From positions 1-52,454 of the forward strand of contig JAISCZ010000137.1 of NCBI GenBank assembly GCA_031265205.1: a DNA stretch of 52,454 nucleotides, in the 5' to 3' direction. The translations under genes and the position numbers were made by a program. Every line of letters starts with the position of its first letter. Positions within the stretch are counted from its first letter, which is position 1. Under the pieces are notes generated by a model. That model did no database searches, had not been told where the DNA came from, and saw only the letters and a program-made list of their open reading frames with translations. Source of the stretch: Deltaproteobacteria bacterium. GTDB taxonomy: Bacteria > Desulfobacterota > Desulfarculia > Adiutricales > Adiutricaceae. Shown one piece after another: positions 9,501-18,884 of this stretch.

Positions 9501-11366
9501 GATCCGCTTTTAAAGAATACGGAGCGGATGATGAATCAAAAAATGGCTCCCATTGAGGTTATCATTGGCAATCCGCCATATTCGGTGGGACAGCGTTCAG
9601 CTAATGATAACGCTCAAAATCAAGTTTATCCAACTTTAGACGCAAGGATTAGCAAGACATACGCGGCAAAATCCACGGCGACGCTTAAAAATTCACTGTA
9701 TGATTCATACGTGCGGGCATTTCGTTGGGCAACTGATCGGTTGGATAAAATTGATCGTGGCGTAGTCGCCTTTGTATCCAACGCCGGGTGGCTTGACGGA
9801 AAAGCCATGGATGGCATGCGTAAGTGTCTCGCCCAAGATTTTAGTAAAATTTATGTATTTAATTTGCGCGGTAATCAAAGGACTTCCGGAGAGCTATCTA
9901 AAAAAGAAGGTGGTAAAATTTTCGGTTCTGGCAGTCGGACACCCATCGCCATTACCGTGCTGATTAAAAATTCTGCTCATCAAGGACCTGCGGAGATTTA
10001 TCATCATGATGTTGGCGATTATCTGACGCAGAAAAAAAAATTGGCGATATTAGCCGTAAAACATGATCTGTACAATCACGATTTGGCCTGGGATAGAATT
10101 GAGCCGGATAAGGCAGGTGATTGGTTAAATCAAAGAAATGACTTGTTTGCAAGTTTTTATAATATTGGAGACAAAGATAGTCAAGAATCATATTTTTTAA
10201 CTTACAGCCGTGGTTTGGCGACTTCAAGAGATCCTTGGTGTTATAATTTCAATAACCAATATCTAAAGCAAAGTATTAATAATAGCATTGATTATTATAA
10301 CAATCAAGTCGCTATTATCGATAAACTCAAGCTAGAAAACGATGAAATTGATATTAATAAAATTATAGAATATGATTCAAAGCAATTTTCATGGGATCAT
10401 CAGCAACTAATAGATGTCGTTAAATCCAAAAAATATTTATTTCAAATAGATTCTATCAATATTAGTTTATATCGCCCATTTCAAAAAATAAATTCATATT
10501 TTAATAGATCATTAAATAATCGCGTTTACCAATTGGCAAAGCTTTTTCCGTCCAAAAAGCATCCCAATTATGTAATTTGCGTTCCTGGCATTGGTGGAAC
10601 TAAAGAATTTATGCCTTTAATTTCAAATTTGCTCCCGGACTTGCATCTCAATGGCGATTCTCAATGCTTCCCCCTCTACTACTATGAAGATATCAAAACT
10701 GCGCCAGTGTATGATGATAATCCCCTTTTTGACAATGCTACTATAATAGGTGACTATAAACGCCGCGACGCTATAACTAACTTCATCCTAAAAGAGAGCC
10801 GCGCAAAATATAGTCTTAAGGTTTCTAGAGAAGATATTTTCTTCTACGTCTACGGATTTCTCCATTCTTTGGATTATAGGACCGCATTTTCAGCCGATCT
10901 TAAAAAATCTCTCCCCAGATTACCACTGGTGGACAAGCCTGATGATTTCTGGGCTTTCTCCAAGGCTGGCCGGGACCTGGCCGAACTCCACCTCAATTAT
11001 GAGATGGTTAAGCCTTACGCTAATGTCAAAATCACTGGCGTGGACAAGGGGAACTTTATTGTCGATAAACTCCGTTTCGCCAGCAAGGATGACAAAACGA
11101 CAATATTGTATAATAAGTCAATCACTATCAGCGATATACCCCTGGAGGCCTATGATTACGTGGTAAATGGCCGCTCGGCGCTTGAATGGGTCATGGACCG
11201 CTACCAGATCAAGACCGACAAGGAAAGCGGAATTAGAAACGATCCCAATGACTGGGCTAAGGAACGTCGCCAGCCACGGTACATACTTGATCTTTTGTTA
11301 AGCCTGATAACTGTCAGCCTTGAGACCATGAAGATCGTGAAAGGTCTTCCCAAGCTGGATTTCTAA
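6504..11366 (+). CDS. Type ISP single-chain restriction-modification enzyme (LlaGI/LlaBIII-like)
   Basis: A 1620-residue enzyme that recognises, methylates, translocates along and cuts DNA. The order of domains fits Type ISP. An Mrr-like nuclease at about 20-90 has DIGIDLVL and then WAVQCKC (D and QxK). A superfamily 2 translocase follows, with Walker A ACGTGKT near 204 and the DEAH box (VCDEAHRT) near 335. Its motif III is MTATP, and VQSVGRVMRKAEG matches motif VI. A helical coupler follows, then an N6-adenine methylase with motif I DPFSGTGTF near 910 and motif IV NPPYSVGQ near 1021. The final 400 residues should be the target recognition domain. Known Type ISP enzymes are about 1570-1600 residues, so the length is right. 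The frame is intact, in contrast to its decayed surroundings, which points to recent acquisition or selection. No separate partner is needed. Confidence 0.92.
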   Translation: MTFQDILDKCRSEAFNERDKGNRFERLMVNFLKTSRAYETTFSQVWLWKDCPFRKSISQTGKDIGIDLVLRDEDGEYWAVQCKCLKETSRIDKPDVDSFIAASGKVFKDDAGQDCVFGYRLWISTTNKWSTEAERELSDQRIPCVKISLEDLEKAKVDWDKLDRGFFGEQARPERFTPREDQKEALNTAREHFSKQDRGHMTMACGTGKTFTSLIIAEEMTKGQGLVLFLAPSIALIGQTLWAWYDNAQNYFQAICVCSDKTVSTLRGNAKEDQVYGSPVDLPLPSSTSPDKIEKRLTLGRLMRPERLQVIFSTYQSIDSVAQALKKAKREVDLIVCDEAHRTTGISLTKEDESHFVKVHDDAFIRAKKRLYMTATPKIFGDQAKKTAEESSVALCSMDDESLYGAEFYRLGFGKAVDLGLLCDYKVLVLTVNRREIPEKIQALAADGKKEIEADDVSKLIGCLNALSKNMVYDNKILSQVDPGPMRRAVAFCQTIKKSKAICERFTEIKGDWSESLTEEERQRLVTLETSHIDGTMGASQRDEKMSWLKEAPENPQICRILTNVRCLTEGVDAPTLDAVLFLSSKNSQIEVVQSVGRVMRKAEGKQFGYIVIPVIVPSYVQPEDALNDNKAFETVWIVLNALRSHDDNFRGIINRIQLNKNRSDGQEKILIGGIAKGDLEAYSLDNIEDAIQERDFTTDSRSDEIRLHNAIYARLVKKVGSKQDFMLWAKDVAKIADGFKNRISKVVSQDGPHKNEFNNFLDGLRKTLNPSVNSDDAIEMLAQHLITKPVFEALFEDYSFVQNNPVSKSLEVMIDVLGDQKLENDTLTLKRLYETVKSDVAGLDNLAAKQKVMVNLYDNFFKIAMPKAVEKLGIVYTPIEVVDFINNSVAKVMEKEFGRDISDPNIHIIDPFSGTGTFITRLIQSGLLDSGEKLKNKYINELHANEIILLAYYIASVNVENAYHTAMGESAKYIPFEGICLTDTFQLYEEKDFPYQNDDPLLKNTERMMNQKMAPIEVIIGNPPYSVGQRSANDNAQNQVYPTLDARISKTYAAKSTATLKNSLYDSYVRAFRWATDRLDKIDRGVVAFVSNAGWLDGKAMDGMRKCLAQDFSKIYVFNLRGNQRTSGELSKKEGGKIFGSGSRTPIAITVLIKNSAHQGPAEIYHHDVGDYLTQKKKLAILAVKHDLYNHDLAWDRIEPDKAGDWLNQRNDLFASFYNIGDKDSQESYFLTYSRGLATSRDPWCYNFNNQYLKQSINNSIDYYNNQVAIIDKLKLENDEIDINKIIEYDSKQFSWDHQQLIDVVKSKKYLFQIDSINISLYRPFQKINSYFNRSLNNRVYQLAKLFPSKKHPNYVICVPGIGGTKEFMPLISNLLPDLHLNGDSQCFPLYYYEDIKTAPVYDDNPLFDNATIIGDYKRRDAITNFILKESRAKYSLKVSREDIFFYVYGFLHSLDYRTAFSADLKKSLPRLPLVDKPDDFWAFSKAGRDLAELHLNYEMVKPYANVKITGVDKGNFIVDKLRFASKDDKTTILYNKSITISDIPLEAYDYVVNGRSALEWVMDRYQIKTDKESGIRNDPNDWAKERRQPRYILDLLLSLITVSLETMKIVKGLPKLDF

Positions 11367-12189
11367 GAGACCATGGCGCTTGAGGCCAAGTTCCGTTTAG
11401 GGCGAACCTGGGCCGAACGCGGGCAGTCGGCGCCAGAGATCGAACGCGATACGCCGAACCGGCAGCCCATCGCTTAAACGGTTGACGCTGGCCTTGAGTG
11501 ATAGGTCAGCCCTAAAATCGCGCGAGGGCGGTGATTTTTTTTAGGACGGCGAGGAAGGAATTTCTCCCCTTTTGGTGGGGGGAGGGAGCGCGGGGTCGTC
11601 ATGTCCCACATGCCTATTGGAGTGGCTCTCGAGCTGAAGAAAGGGCGAGGGTGAAGAAACGGCGGGCAACACGCGACGCTTACGCCAACCCTAGGCGTGT
11701 CAGAGCGGATCCTTTTTCGGGGCCAAGAGGAGGGGGGATGTTTTGTCGCTTCCGAGGCGAGATGACGCTCGTGGCGCTTTTATAGCGCTATTCCCAATGG
11801 ATAGGCGGCTTCACTTTGAGGAAAGGCCGTAGCGGCGGCGCGGGCCCTTCACGGAGAACTCCAGAAAAACGGCCCGGCATTTTAAGGTGGGAGGCAACTC
11901 TTCACGACCGCGTTCGCGAAGGGCGGTCCGGCGGGGGAAGAAAGGTCGCCCTGGGGAGTTTAAGAGTTCCCGGGGGATTGGCGCCCAGGGGAGTAGCTTT
12001 CGCGTCGGATTTTTGCTATCTTGGAGGGCATAGTGAGGCGGTATCGCGAGGTTCTTTAGCCAAATTGTCGGAAGAGCCTTTTAATAATTGACAGCGGACC
12101 TATCAAGCCCAATAAAACGCCGTCTCGGGCTCTTTCCCGCCCTCGCGGGAGCTTGAAGGTTTTCGCCAATACAGGGGGTTGGAACGCGC
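11367..12189. other. GC-rich spacer, no gene recognised
   Basis: Some 0.8 kb after the Type ISP gene. Open frames exist but show no family motif or good ribosome binding site. A run of eight T residues at 11533-11540 is not preceded by a clear hairpin. It may be decayed coding DNA. Confidence 0.4.
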
Positions 12190-12456
12190 GTGACTGAAAG
12201 AGAAAGAAGCGTATTAATCAAGAATATAAACAGGCTTCATTTGACGAAGTTAGGCTTGAAGCGGATCGAGGGTAATCTTGGTTTAGAGCCAGAAGAAGCT
12301 TTAGACATGTTAAAGATAATGATCAAGTACCCTTTTGCAGAAGTGGAGCGGGTAGACAAAAATTGGCACGTTCGCTCGCGCGACGTTTTAATCGTGGTTA
12401 ACGCATCAACTTATACGATTATTACCGCGAGGATTGTGGAGCAAGGCTTTTTCTAA
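12190..12456 (+). CDS. DUF3781-family protein
   Basis: An 88-residue cytosolic protein of a family with no known function. The family pattern is visible: LxxTxLGxxRIxxNLGL at about 16-32, KNWHVRSRDVLIVVNASTY (57-75), and the C-terminal TIITARIV. The usual length is 80-110, so it is complete. It stands alone between GC-rich spacers. No promoter was identified, and the start has only a poor ribosome binding site. Confidence 0.75.
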   Translation: MTERERSVLIKNINRLHLTKLGLKRIEGNLGLEPEEALDMLKIMIKYPFAEVERVDKNWHVRSRDVLIVVNASTYTIITARIVEQGFF

Positions 12457-12527
12457 GCTCTCCGCGAGTTCTCTTAAAAGCGCCTATCGCGACGGGGAAA
12501 GAGCGGCGATAATTTAGGGACGAGACC

Positions 12528-13013
12528 TTATTTTCCTTTCTTCGGCCGGGTGGTTTTCCCTAAAGAGGCGATGTAAAATTTCAGGTCGACGCCGTTAATG
12601 ACTTGCGGGCGGTGCCCTCGTGTCATTTTGGCGGGCCTGCTGGCGGCCAATTTTCCGCAAGCCAAGGCTTCCTGGATAGTGGAGATGCTTCTTTCGGATA
12701 GAACGGCGGCTTCCTGGGGAGTGTAGTCGCGCTCTTCGGAAACGGCGCCCTTTAAACAGAGTCGGTCCCAGGGGATATTGAAGGCCAGACTGTAGGGTCC
12801 CGGAAAAGAATTGAGCCTCTGAAGATCATTCGCGATAACGGTGGCGATCTGTTCCGGCTTTAGTTCGTTTGGCGCGCCAGTTACCCGGAACGTGAATAAA
12901 TCCTTCTTTTGGCCCGGAGTAGGCAGGGGAGCCTCGGGCTGGTCTTCGTAGGAGAAGACGTGACGCGTTTTTTGGTAATCGAATTTGATCGATATGATCC
13001 AAGTTTTGGACAT
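12528..13013 (-). CDS. Unknown protein with C-terminal excisionase-like helix-turn-helix
   Basis: A 161-residue protein. Residues about 38-95 resemble the 101-residue protein at 18885-19190: both have F-F-(V/I)-(T/S)G-P near the start of the segment, then PY(S/D)(L/M)-FNI and a final GA. After this shared domain comes an extra part: YTPQEAAVLSERSISTIQEA and a basic stretch. This resembles MerR/excisionase-type DNA-binding helices that read a promoter or att site. The ending KTTRPKKGK is strongly basic. The shared domain is unknown to me. A regulator for the nearby mobile material is a reasonable guess. Confidence 0.6.
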   Translation of the reverse strand: MSKTWIISIKFDYQKTRHVFSYEDQPEAPLPTPGQKKDLFTFRVTGAPNELKPEQIATVIANDLQRLNSFPGPYSLAFNIPWDRLCLKGAVSEERDYTPQEAAVLSERSISTIQEALACGKLAASRPAKMTRGHRPQVINGVDLKFYIASLGKTTRPKKGK

Positions 13014-14239
13014 AGTCTACCGGTAAAAGGAGCTTGATTTCGCGCGCGGGACGGTTATATTAGTGAAATAGCGTGACGCTTTAATAAAAATATAACGATT
13101 ATTACGCAAAGGTCAAGCCTATATGTAAAAATATTGAGCGCTCTTTTTAACGGAACAATCTCAAAACGCCAAGAGCCGCCCCTATTCGCGGCGCCTTAAT
13201 AGATTAAATATTTCTTGACAATTTTTTAATTTTATCGCCCTCCCTCGCGCGCGATTCTTTAAGGATAAGGCGATAAAATGGGCTATTGTCAGCCGTTCGC
13301 GCGGATTTTTGATAATTAATATCAGAATTAGACGCCGCGGGGCGCGCCGTTTTCCCCTATGGCGCGGAGCGTCGCTTCCGGCGGGCGGAGCCTTGATCCT
13401 CAGAGCGCGAGGCTTCCGCCGCGAAGCCTTTCCGGAGCAAGACTTTTGAGTTTACTGCTTCTGGAGTTTTGGCCCACCGAGTACATCTCGCGTCGATAGG
13501 GGCGCGTCTTTCTTTAACCGCCCCGCGATAAAGTCTTCGCGCCGGCGATTTGAGCGGAAGTTTTTCGCGGCGGTCGCCAGCGGGCGGGCCAAAGCGGCGG
13601 GGCGGGCGTTTGAAAGTCGCCAGGGCCGAAAATCTGACGCTTGTCCGGTTCGCGAACGGCTTGAAGGGACTGTTTCCCGCTCCGCCATCCGGGTCATGGC
13701 CGCGCTTTGGGAAATCCGGCTTCTTCCCGGCGACGCCCGAGGCGAACCCTGACCTCCCGCGCCCGGGAGTGCCGCCTTTGCCCCAGCGGTTAAGCCTGTC
13801 TCGCCCCACCTCGTCGAATCACGTCCCCGGACACAGTGGACGTGGTCCGCTCCGGAATGGAGGATATTTGATACTAATTCCTGGAACGCGGACAGGCGTG
13901 GCGCGCTCAGAAGCCCGGTAGACGCCGGATCCAGGGCTCGCGTCTTCGCCGGCCCGGACAGACGTCTGGGCGACGAGTCGCGGAAAGGTCCAGGAAAACC
14001 TGGCGGAGGGCCGCGCGCCACTCCGTTTCGGATCCTCTCCGTCTCAGGCGGCGCCCGAGGAACCCTGAGCCGCGCCCCGCGACGTCTCCCGCCCCTCAGT
14101 CTGGGCGGGATATACCGGCGGTCTTTCGGAACGGAAGCGCGGGCGGGACTTTCGCCGCCGTCACGGAGCGCGGGAGACGCGCGGCGCCGCCGCCCCGTCC
14201 GCGCGCGGGATTTGCTTCAGCCGTTCCCCCTCACGCCGT
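13014..14239. other. Intergenic and GC-rich decayed DNA, no gene recognised
   Basis: The first 300 bp are AT-rich and could hold the promoter of the minus-strand gene ending at 12528. From about 13330 the sequence becomes very GC-rich, with overlapping frames on both strands that match nothing I know. As it lies directly after a decayed dxr, it may contain remnants of further genes of that locus. I looked for the HExxH motif of RseP, the usual neighbour, and did not find it. Confidence 0.4.
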
Positions 14240-15430
14240 TCAAGCGGTTTGGGCGAGCGATTGGGCCTTCAGGTCCTCCTCCAGGGCCTCCTCTATTCCG
14301 TGGAGGCTTGCCGCCCCCCAGCCCCGCTGGAGGCGGTCGCTTACGCTTCTGGGGACACCCATGAAGCCTATCTCCCCGCGTGGGAAGGCCTCGACGGCCA
14401 ACTCGCCAGGGGCGTTCGGGACGGCGGGGGCCCCGCCGTCGGAGCGCCCCGCCTTCTCGGCGAGCCTCAAACGGGGGAAGCTAGCGCGGTCTGGGTTCGC
14501 GAAGGCCAGATCCCTGTCGAAGGGAAGTGGCCCGTAGCTCGCGGGCGCCTTGCCGTCCGCGCCCAGGAGCGGCTAGCGCCTGGGGAAGCCGAGGGAGCGG
14601 GAGATGGGCGCTCGCGTGTCCGCTGAGCTCAGCGCGGTCATTATCTGCCGTCCGCGCGCTCCATCATGGGGTGGATGACGCTCCGCGGGTGGACGAGCGT
14701 CTAGACGCGGCGCCAGGGGGCCTGAAAGAGGCGCCTGGCCTCTATCGTCTCCAGGCCCTTGTTCACTCCAGCGACGTGGCGGAGTTCACGGCGACGTTGG
14801 CCCATTCGCCAGCGGGGACGCGCCAAGGCGTCGGCGGAGGCGACCAGTTCCAACTCGGCGCGGGTCGTCCCGAGGAATGGCCTCCAGAGCGGGTAATGAT
14901 TATCCTGGAGACGCCGGAGGAGTCCAGGGGTCCCCCAGGGCCAGGAAGACGATCGAGCGCTCAAAATCCACGGGCGCCCCGAACCGCCTCATGGCGGACG
15001 TGATGAAGTCGCGCGGGAGCGCCACGCTCTCCTTGTTAGCGAGCGCCACCTTCCCGCCGACCTTGAGGGGGAGCGAGATCAGCGCGCGCCCCGCCCGCCC
15101 CCTAATGCCGCGGAGAACGGCCCGCGCCTTCCAGGCTCGCCCTAGCCGCCATCTCGACGCCGTTCGGGCCAATGAAGAACTCGGGGCGGCGTCTCTCGCC
15201 GCCCTTCAACGGGAGCGCTAGGAGCCTCGCCCGCTCGGCCTCGCCGCGGACGGAGACCGCCTTCGGCTTGAACGCCTCGCTCAGTTCCCTTAACTTCAAG
15301 GCGTTCCCGCTCGCCGCCAGAGTCAGCGGTCTCTCCCGTTTCGGGTAGACTCAGGGCGGCGAGATCGCCTAGCCCACCCACCGACTCCGTGGCTCCCAGG
15401 AATGTCAAGGGGAGAGGACCGAAGGACCGA
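14240..15430 (-). pseudogene. dxr: Decayed 1-deoxy-D-xylulose 5-phosphate reductoisomerase
   Basis: Remains of the second enzyme of the methylerythritol phosphate route to isoprenoids. The fragments are in the right order but in different frames. They are LTFLGATESVGG (the NADP-binding start, normally GATGSIG), LRELSEAFKPKAVSV, then KVGGKVALANKESVAL (the LANKES motif), then VDFERS for VDSEHS. Next come the RMG and NKGLETIEARRLF segments (normally MGxKITIDSAT then MNKGLEVIEA). Last is an in-frame C-terminal piece (14240-14470) with NAPGELAVEAFPRGEIGF for NAANEVAVEAFL. The span of about 1.2 kb equals the full gene (about 400 codons). Active-site residues are altered and there are at least three frameshifts. 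It cannot be functional unless a second copy exists elsewhere. Confidence 0.88.
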
Positions 15431-16398
15431 AGCCAGTCGCGCGCGAGGCCGTCAAGAGCGGTCGCTTCCCCAAGCGGTTCTCCCGAGGGGAGATAACTGG
15501 CGGGAAAGGATTGAGCGTCGGTCATGAGGCCGCCAAGTTCAGGCGCCATCCCGTCGGTTTCGACCGCTGGGAGATAGCCGACGAAAACGGCGGGAGAGTC
15601 GCCCGCGTGGCGTCGACGGCCCGCCGCCCGCCTCTGGCTTCGACAGGCGGCGCCTTACGGACTCCAATGGCGTCACCATGAGTGAGGTTTTAAATACTGG
15701 GGTCAGAGAGCGTCCCCGAGAGCGAGCCTCGCGCTTGCTTAAGGACCGGAAGTCCCGCCTGGCGGCTGAACGGACGCTGGACAAGGATGTTCGCCGCCGC
15801 GAAAGCCGAGGATAAGGGTGGCAAAGCCCACGCCGCTCCTGACGCGTCGCTCCTCTTCTGGACGGCGAAGCAACCAGGACGCGCTTGGGGTTGAACTTTA
15901 ACGCCATGATAAGTTTTAGCGATTCCTGAACCCAAAATCGTCGCTTCCGAGGCGGAAGAATCTGGCGAACTCTGATTGGAGCTGAAGCGAAAACACGCCC
16001 AGTCAGACAAAACACGCCCAGTCAGACATTGACAAGTCACGTCGGAAATCAAACGCCACGCGAATCGTGGCGGATATGACGATTCGAGGTGGTGGAAGCC
16101 TGAAAAAAATTAAACTGTCTGGTCGGCAGAGGAAAATCCAGGCGCGGTTTTCGAATATTTCGAAGGTTTTAAGGGTTCAACGCGTCACTCTTGATAACGC
16201 TGTCCGCCCGGGCTACTATAATATAAGTATTTTTTGGGGGGCGAAGCGGCGGCGTCGCCGTAACCCTGTGGTCGACTTCGAGATTAACGTCATATCATCC
16301 GTTTGGCGGGCTTGCGGTCGCTCTCACGTGGATTGCCTACCGGTTTTAAACCCCGCGCGACGCCGCGACCGTTAGTCGCGACTCAGAGGTTACGACTC
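15431..16398. other. GC-rich spacer upstream of decayed dxr, no gene recognised
   Basis: About 1 kb with open frames on both strands that I could not assign. In many proteobacteria cdsA and uppS lie upstream of dxr; I looked for their motifs on the minus strand and saw none. A direct repeat of about 20 bp (CACGCCCAGTCAGACA with flanks) occurs twice at about 15994-16028. Confidence 0.35.
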
Positions 16399-18429
16399 AT
16401 GGGAGACACTCCAAAGCCGATAACTCTCGGACATCATAGCTTTCCTTTTCTGATCGATAACGAATTTCTGTATGGAGATAAGACGAACGTCATCCATGAG
16501 TTGTTGACCGGAGTCGACAGGGATATTTTTATGATCAGACCCCGGAGGTTCGGGAAGTCACTTCTTCTGAGCACTATCAAGGAAATTTTTCAGGGTGGGC
16601 CGGACCGTTTCTCTGGCTTGAAGATTAGCGGAACTGGCTATGGTTTCCCGAAATCTCACGTGATCAGCTTTTCCTTTTCTAAATTCGGCGCCGATCCCAA
16701 GACCCTGGACAAGAACATTACGGATTGGATAAATGATCTTTCAGAAAATTACGGTATCAATAGAAAAGCAAGAAATTGCGCTGATGGTATATCGTACTTG
16801 ATAGAGAAACTTTACGCTTCAAAGAGATCAATTCCTCTGTATTTCAGCAGAGATGACTTTGACCCAACTGTCGTAGAGTCTAGACATATTTCCGAGATAA
16901 CTGTCCCTCCTAAAGATCAGTTAGTTCCAGTGTTCCCTGATTATCGCCAGGTGGTTGTGCTAATTGACGAGTACGATTTCGCTCTAATAAGTAATCTTGG
17001 GAATACAAAAAAAATTAGCGCGATTCAAAATATTTTAAATGAATTTTTTTCCGCCATCAAAGACACTGACACGATGAAGCGATTTCTTCTTGTTACCGGT
17101 ATTACTAAATTTCGTGAACTATCAATCGGTTCTGGCATGAATAATCTGTTTGATATAACTTATGACCATAAATATTCGGACATTTGCGGATTAACAGAAT
17201 CTGATATTTTAGAAAACCTTCAAGTGTATTTAGAAAGTGTCGCAAATTATTCCAACGCTTATTTTAAGTCCGTAAAAAAAATGACATATAAACATGTTTT
17301 CAAAAGTATAATAAACATGTATGATGGATACAGTTGGGACGGGATCAAAAAAATTATCAATCCGTATTCAGCGTTAAATTACTTAAAAACAAAAAAATTA
17401 GGTCCTTATTGGTATTCAACTGGAGGACCTAATTTGCTCAAAAAATTAAAGTTAGTTGACGATGATTATTTCAAAATGTTTGATAGAAATATTATTCTTA
17501 GGGAAATACAACCTCTCCAGGAACTTCATACTCTTTCGCCTCAAACAGCGTTGTTAAATACTGGATATTTAACCATCGACAGAATTGAACATCCTTTTGA
17601 ATCAATTCATGCCATTGAACAAGACCTCGAAATTAATAATGCCGAACTCAGCGATGGCGAAGCTGAACTCAGCGACGCTGAAGCTGAAAAAATTCTTGAT
17701 AACATATCTAAATCCACGTATCATCTTCATATACCAAACCGTGAGGTCAGAGTCCAATATTCACAAGAATATTTAATCGATTCAATATATAAAAAATTAT
17801 CAGATACGGAAAGATCAGATCTTTTTGATAAATTTCAGTTGTTCGTAGACTTTTTTACGGAGAGAAATGTCGAAAAATCTGAAAATGCCCTAAAATTGAT
17901 TTTTTCATCTTATCCGCGTCAGATTCATATCTCCAAAGAATCATATTACAAAACAATTATGGTATCAGCCTTGTCACTTGTTAACGGGAGAGTTACAGCC
18001 GAGAGAAATACGTATGGCGGCATTATAGATATTTTTGTTGAATTAAATACCAATACAGTTATCATCGTAGAAGTGAAATTTAAATCAATTTACGAGGAAG
18101 ACGAAAATGATTCAATAGCCACTCCGGACCTAAAAACCAAAATAATTTCAAATGCCTTCGGTGAAGCGCCTCGCGGCGCCCCCGAACAAGTCGGAGCGGT
18201 CAACCCACCCGTTACGGAAACTGAAGACAAAGCTGAAACTAAAAAGGGTAGGAAATTAGACGACCAACAAGCCATGGCGCTGCTAGATCAAGGGATAACC
18301 AAAGCCTTCCAACAAATTGAAGACAGAGGGTACGCCGACGAGTTCAAAGTTCCAGGAAAAACTGTCTGGTTCGCCGCGGTATCCATAGTAGGAAAAAAAT
18401 TTCTTAAAATAGGATTCAAGCCCGCTTAG
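16399..18429 (+). CDS. AAA-ATPase-like protein with C-terminal PD-(D/E)XK nuclease (DUF1703)
   Basis: A 676-residue protein of the AAA-ATPase-like/DUF1703 family, which is often expanded in host-associated bacteria. The P-loop-like RPRRFGKSLLLST is at about 48-60, and Walker B VVVLIDEYDF at about 185-194. The C-terminal nuclease motif is intact: IIDIFVEL (D), then IIVEVKF (ExK), at about 540-560. The ATG at 16399 has AGAGG upstream; earlier in-frame starts lack family similarity. An acidic degenerate repeat (ELSDGEAELSDAEAE) stands near residues 416-430. A paralogue of the same length is at 43042-45072. The function of the family is not established; mobile-element or defence roles are suspected. 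Confidence 0.85.
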   Translation: MGDTPKPITLGHHSFPFLIDNEFLYGDKTNVIHELLTGVDRDIFMIRPRRFGKSLLLSTIKEIFQGGPDRFSGLKISGTGYGFPKSHVISFSFSKFGADPKTLDKNITDWINDLSENYGINRKARNCADGISYLIEKLYASKRSIPLYFSRDDFDPTVVESRHISEITVPPKDQLVPVFPDYRQVVVLIDEYDFALISNLGNTKKISAIQNILNEFFSAIKDTDTMKRFLLVTGITKFRELSIGSGMNNLFDITYDHKYSDICGLTESDILENLQVYLESVANYSNAYFKSVKKMTYKHVFKSIINMYDGYSWDGIKKIINPYSALNYLKTKKLGPYWYSTGGPNLLKKLKLVDDDYFKMFDRNIILREIQPLQELHTLSPQTALLNTGYLTIDRIEHPFESIHAIEQDLEINNAELSDGEAELSDAEAEKILDNISKSTYHLHIPNREVRVQYSQEYLIDSIYKKLSDTERSDLFDKFQLFVDFFTERNVEKSENALKLIFSSYPRQIHISKESYYKTIMVSALSLVNGRVTAERNTYGGIIDIFVELNTNTVIIVEVKFKSIYEEDENDSIATPDLKTKIISNAFGEAPRGAPEQVGAVNPPVTETEDKAETKKGRKLDDQQAMALLDQGITKAFQQIEDRGYADEFKVPGKTVWFAAVSIVGKKFLKIGFKPA

Positions 18430-18884
18430 GAAATTATGTTCAGCGTCCGAAAATAGAGATTCCGCTTATTGTCCCAAAAGTTACCATGTCGCTTGGCGGA
18501 TTCCGAAACCGTGACTCCACGCGGTCTGGTTTCCGTGTCTTCAACCTGTTTTGGGGCGGACGTTCCTTTGCGGTCGCCAAGCCCGCCGCCGGCCCGCTGA
18601 ACCTTTCCAAGTTTCGCGGTTGTCGCCGAACGCCAGATGGAGAACTCCCGGCCGTCGCCTCCGGCTTCGCTCTGGTCAGCGACCCTCTAGCGCCGGCCCT
18701 TTGCCACGCGTCTCGCGAAGGATCCGCTCCCTTGGCTACCGGAATACGGTCCCGCGCGGCTCAGCGCGGGCCTTTCAAGCGCGCGACAGCAAGGCGCGGA
18801 TTTTTCGGATCCTGAAACCGCTCGCGCGCGGCTGGCGCCCGCTTGCCGCCGCGAAGCGCGGGGGCCGGTCTATCCCCAGTCCCC
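18430..18884. other. GC-rich spacer, no gene recognised
   Basis: About 450 bp after the AAA/DUF1703 gene. Two open frames run through it on the plus strand but have arginine-rich shadow composition and no motif. I see no clear terminator. Confidence 0.4.
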
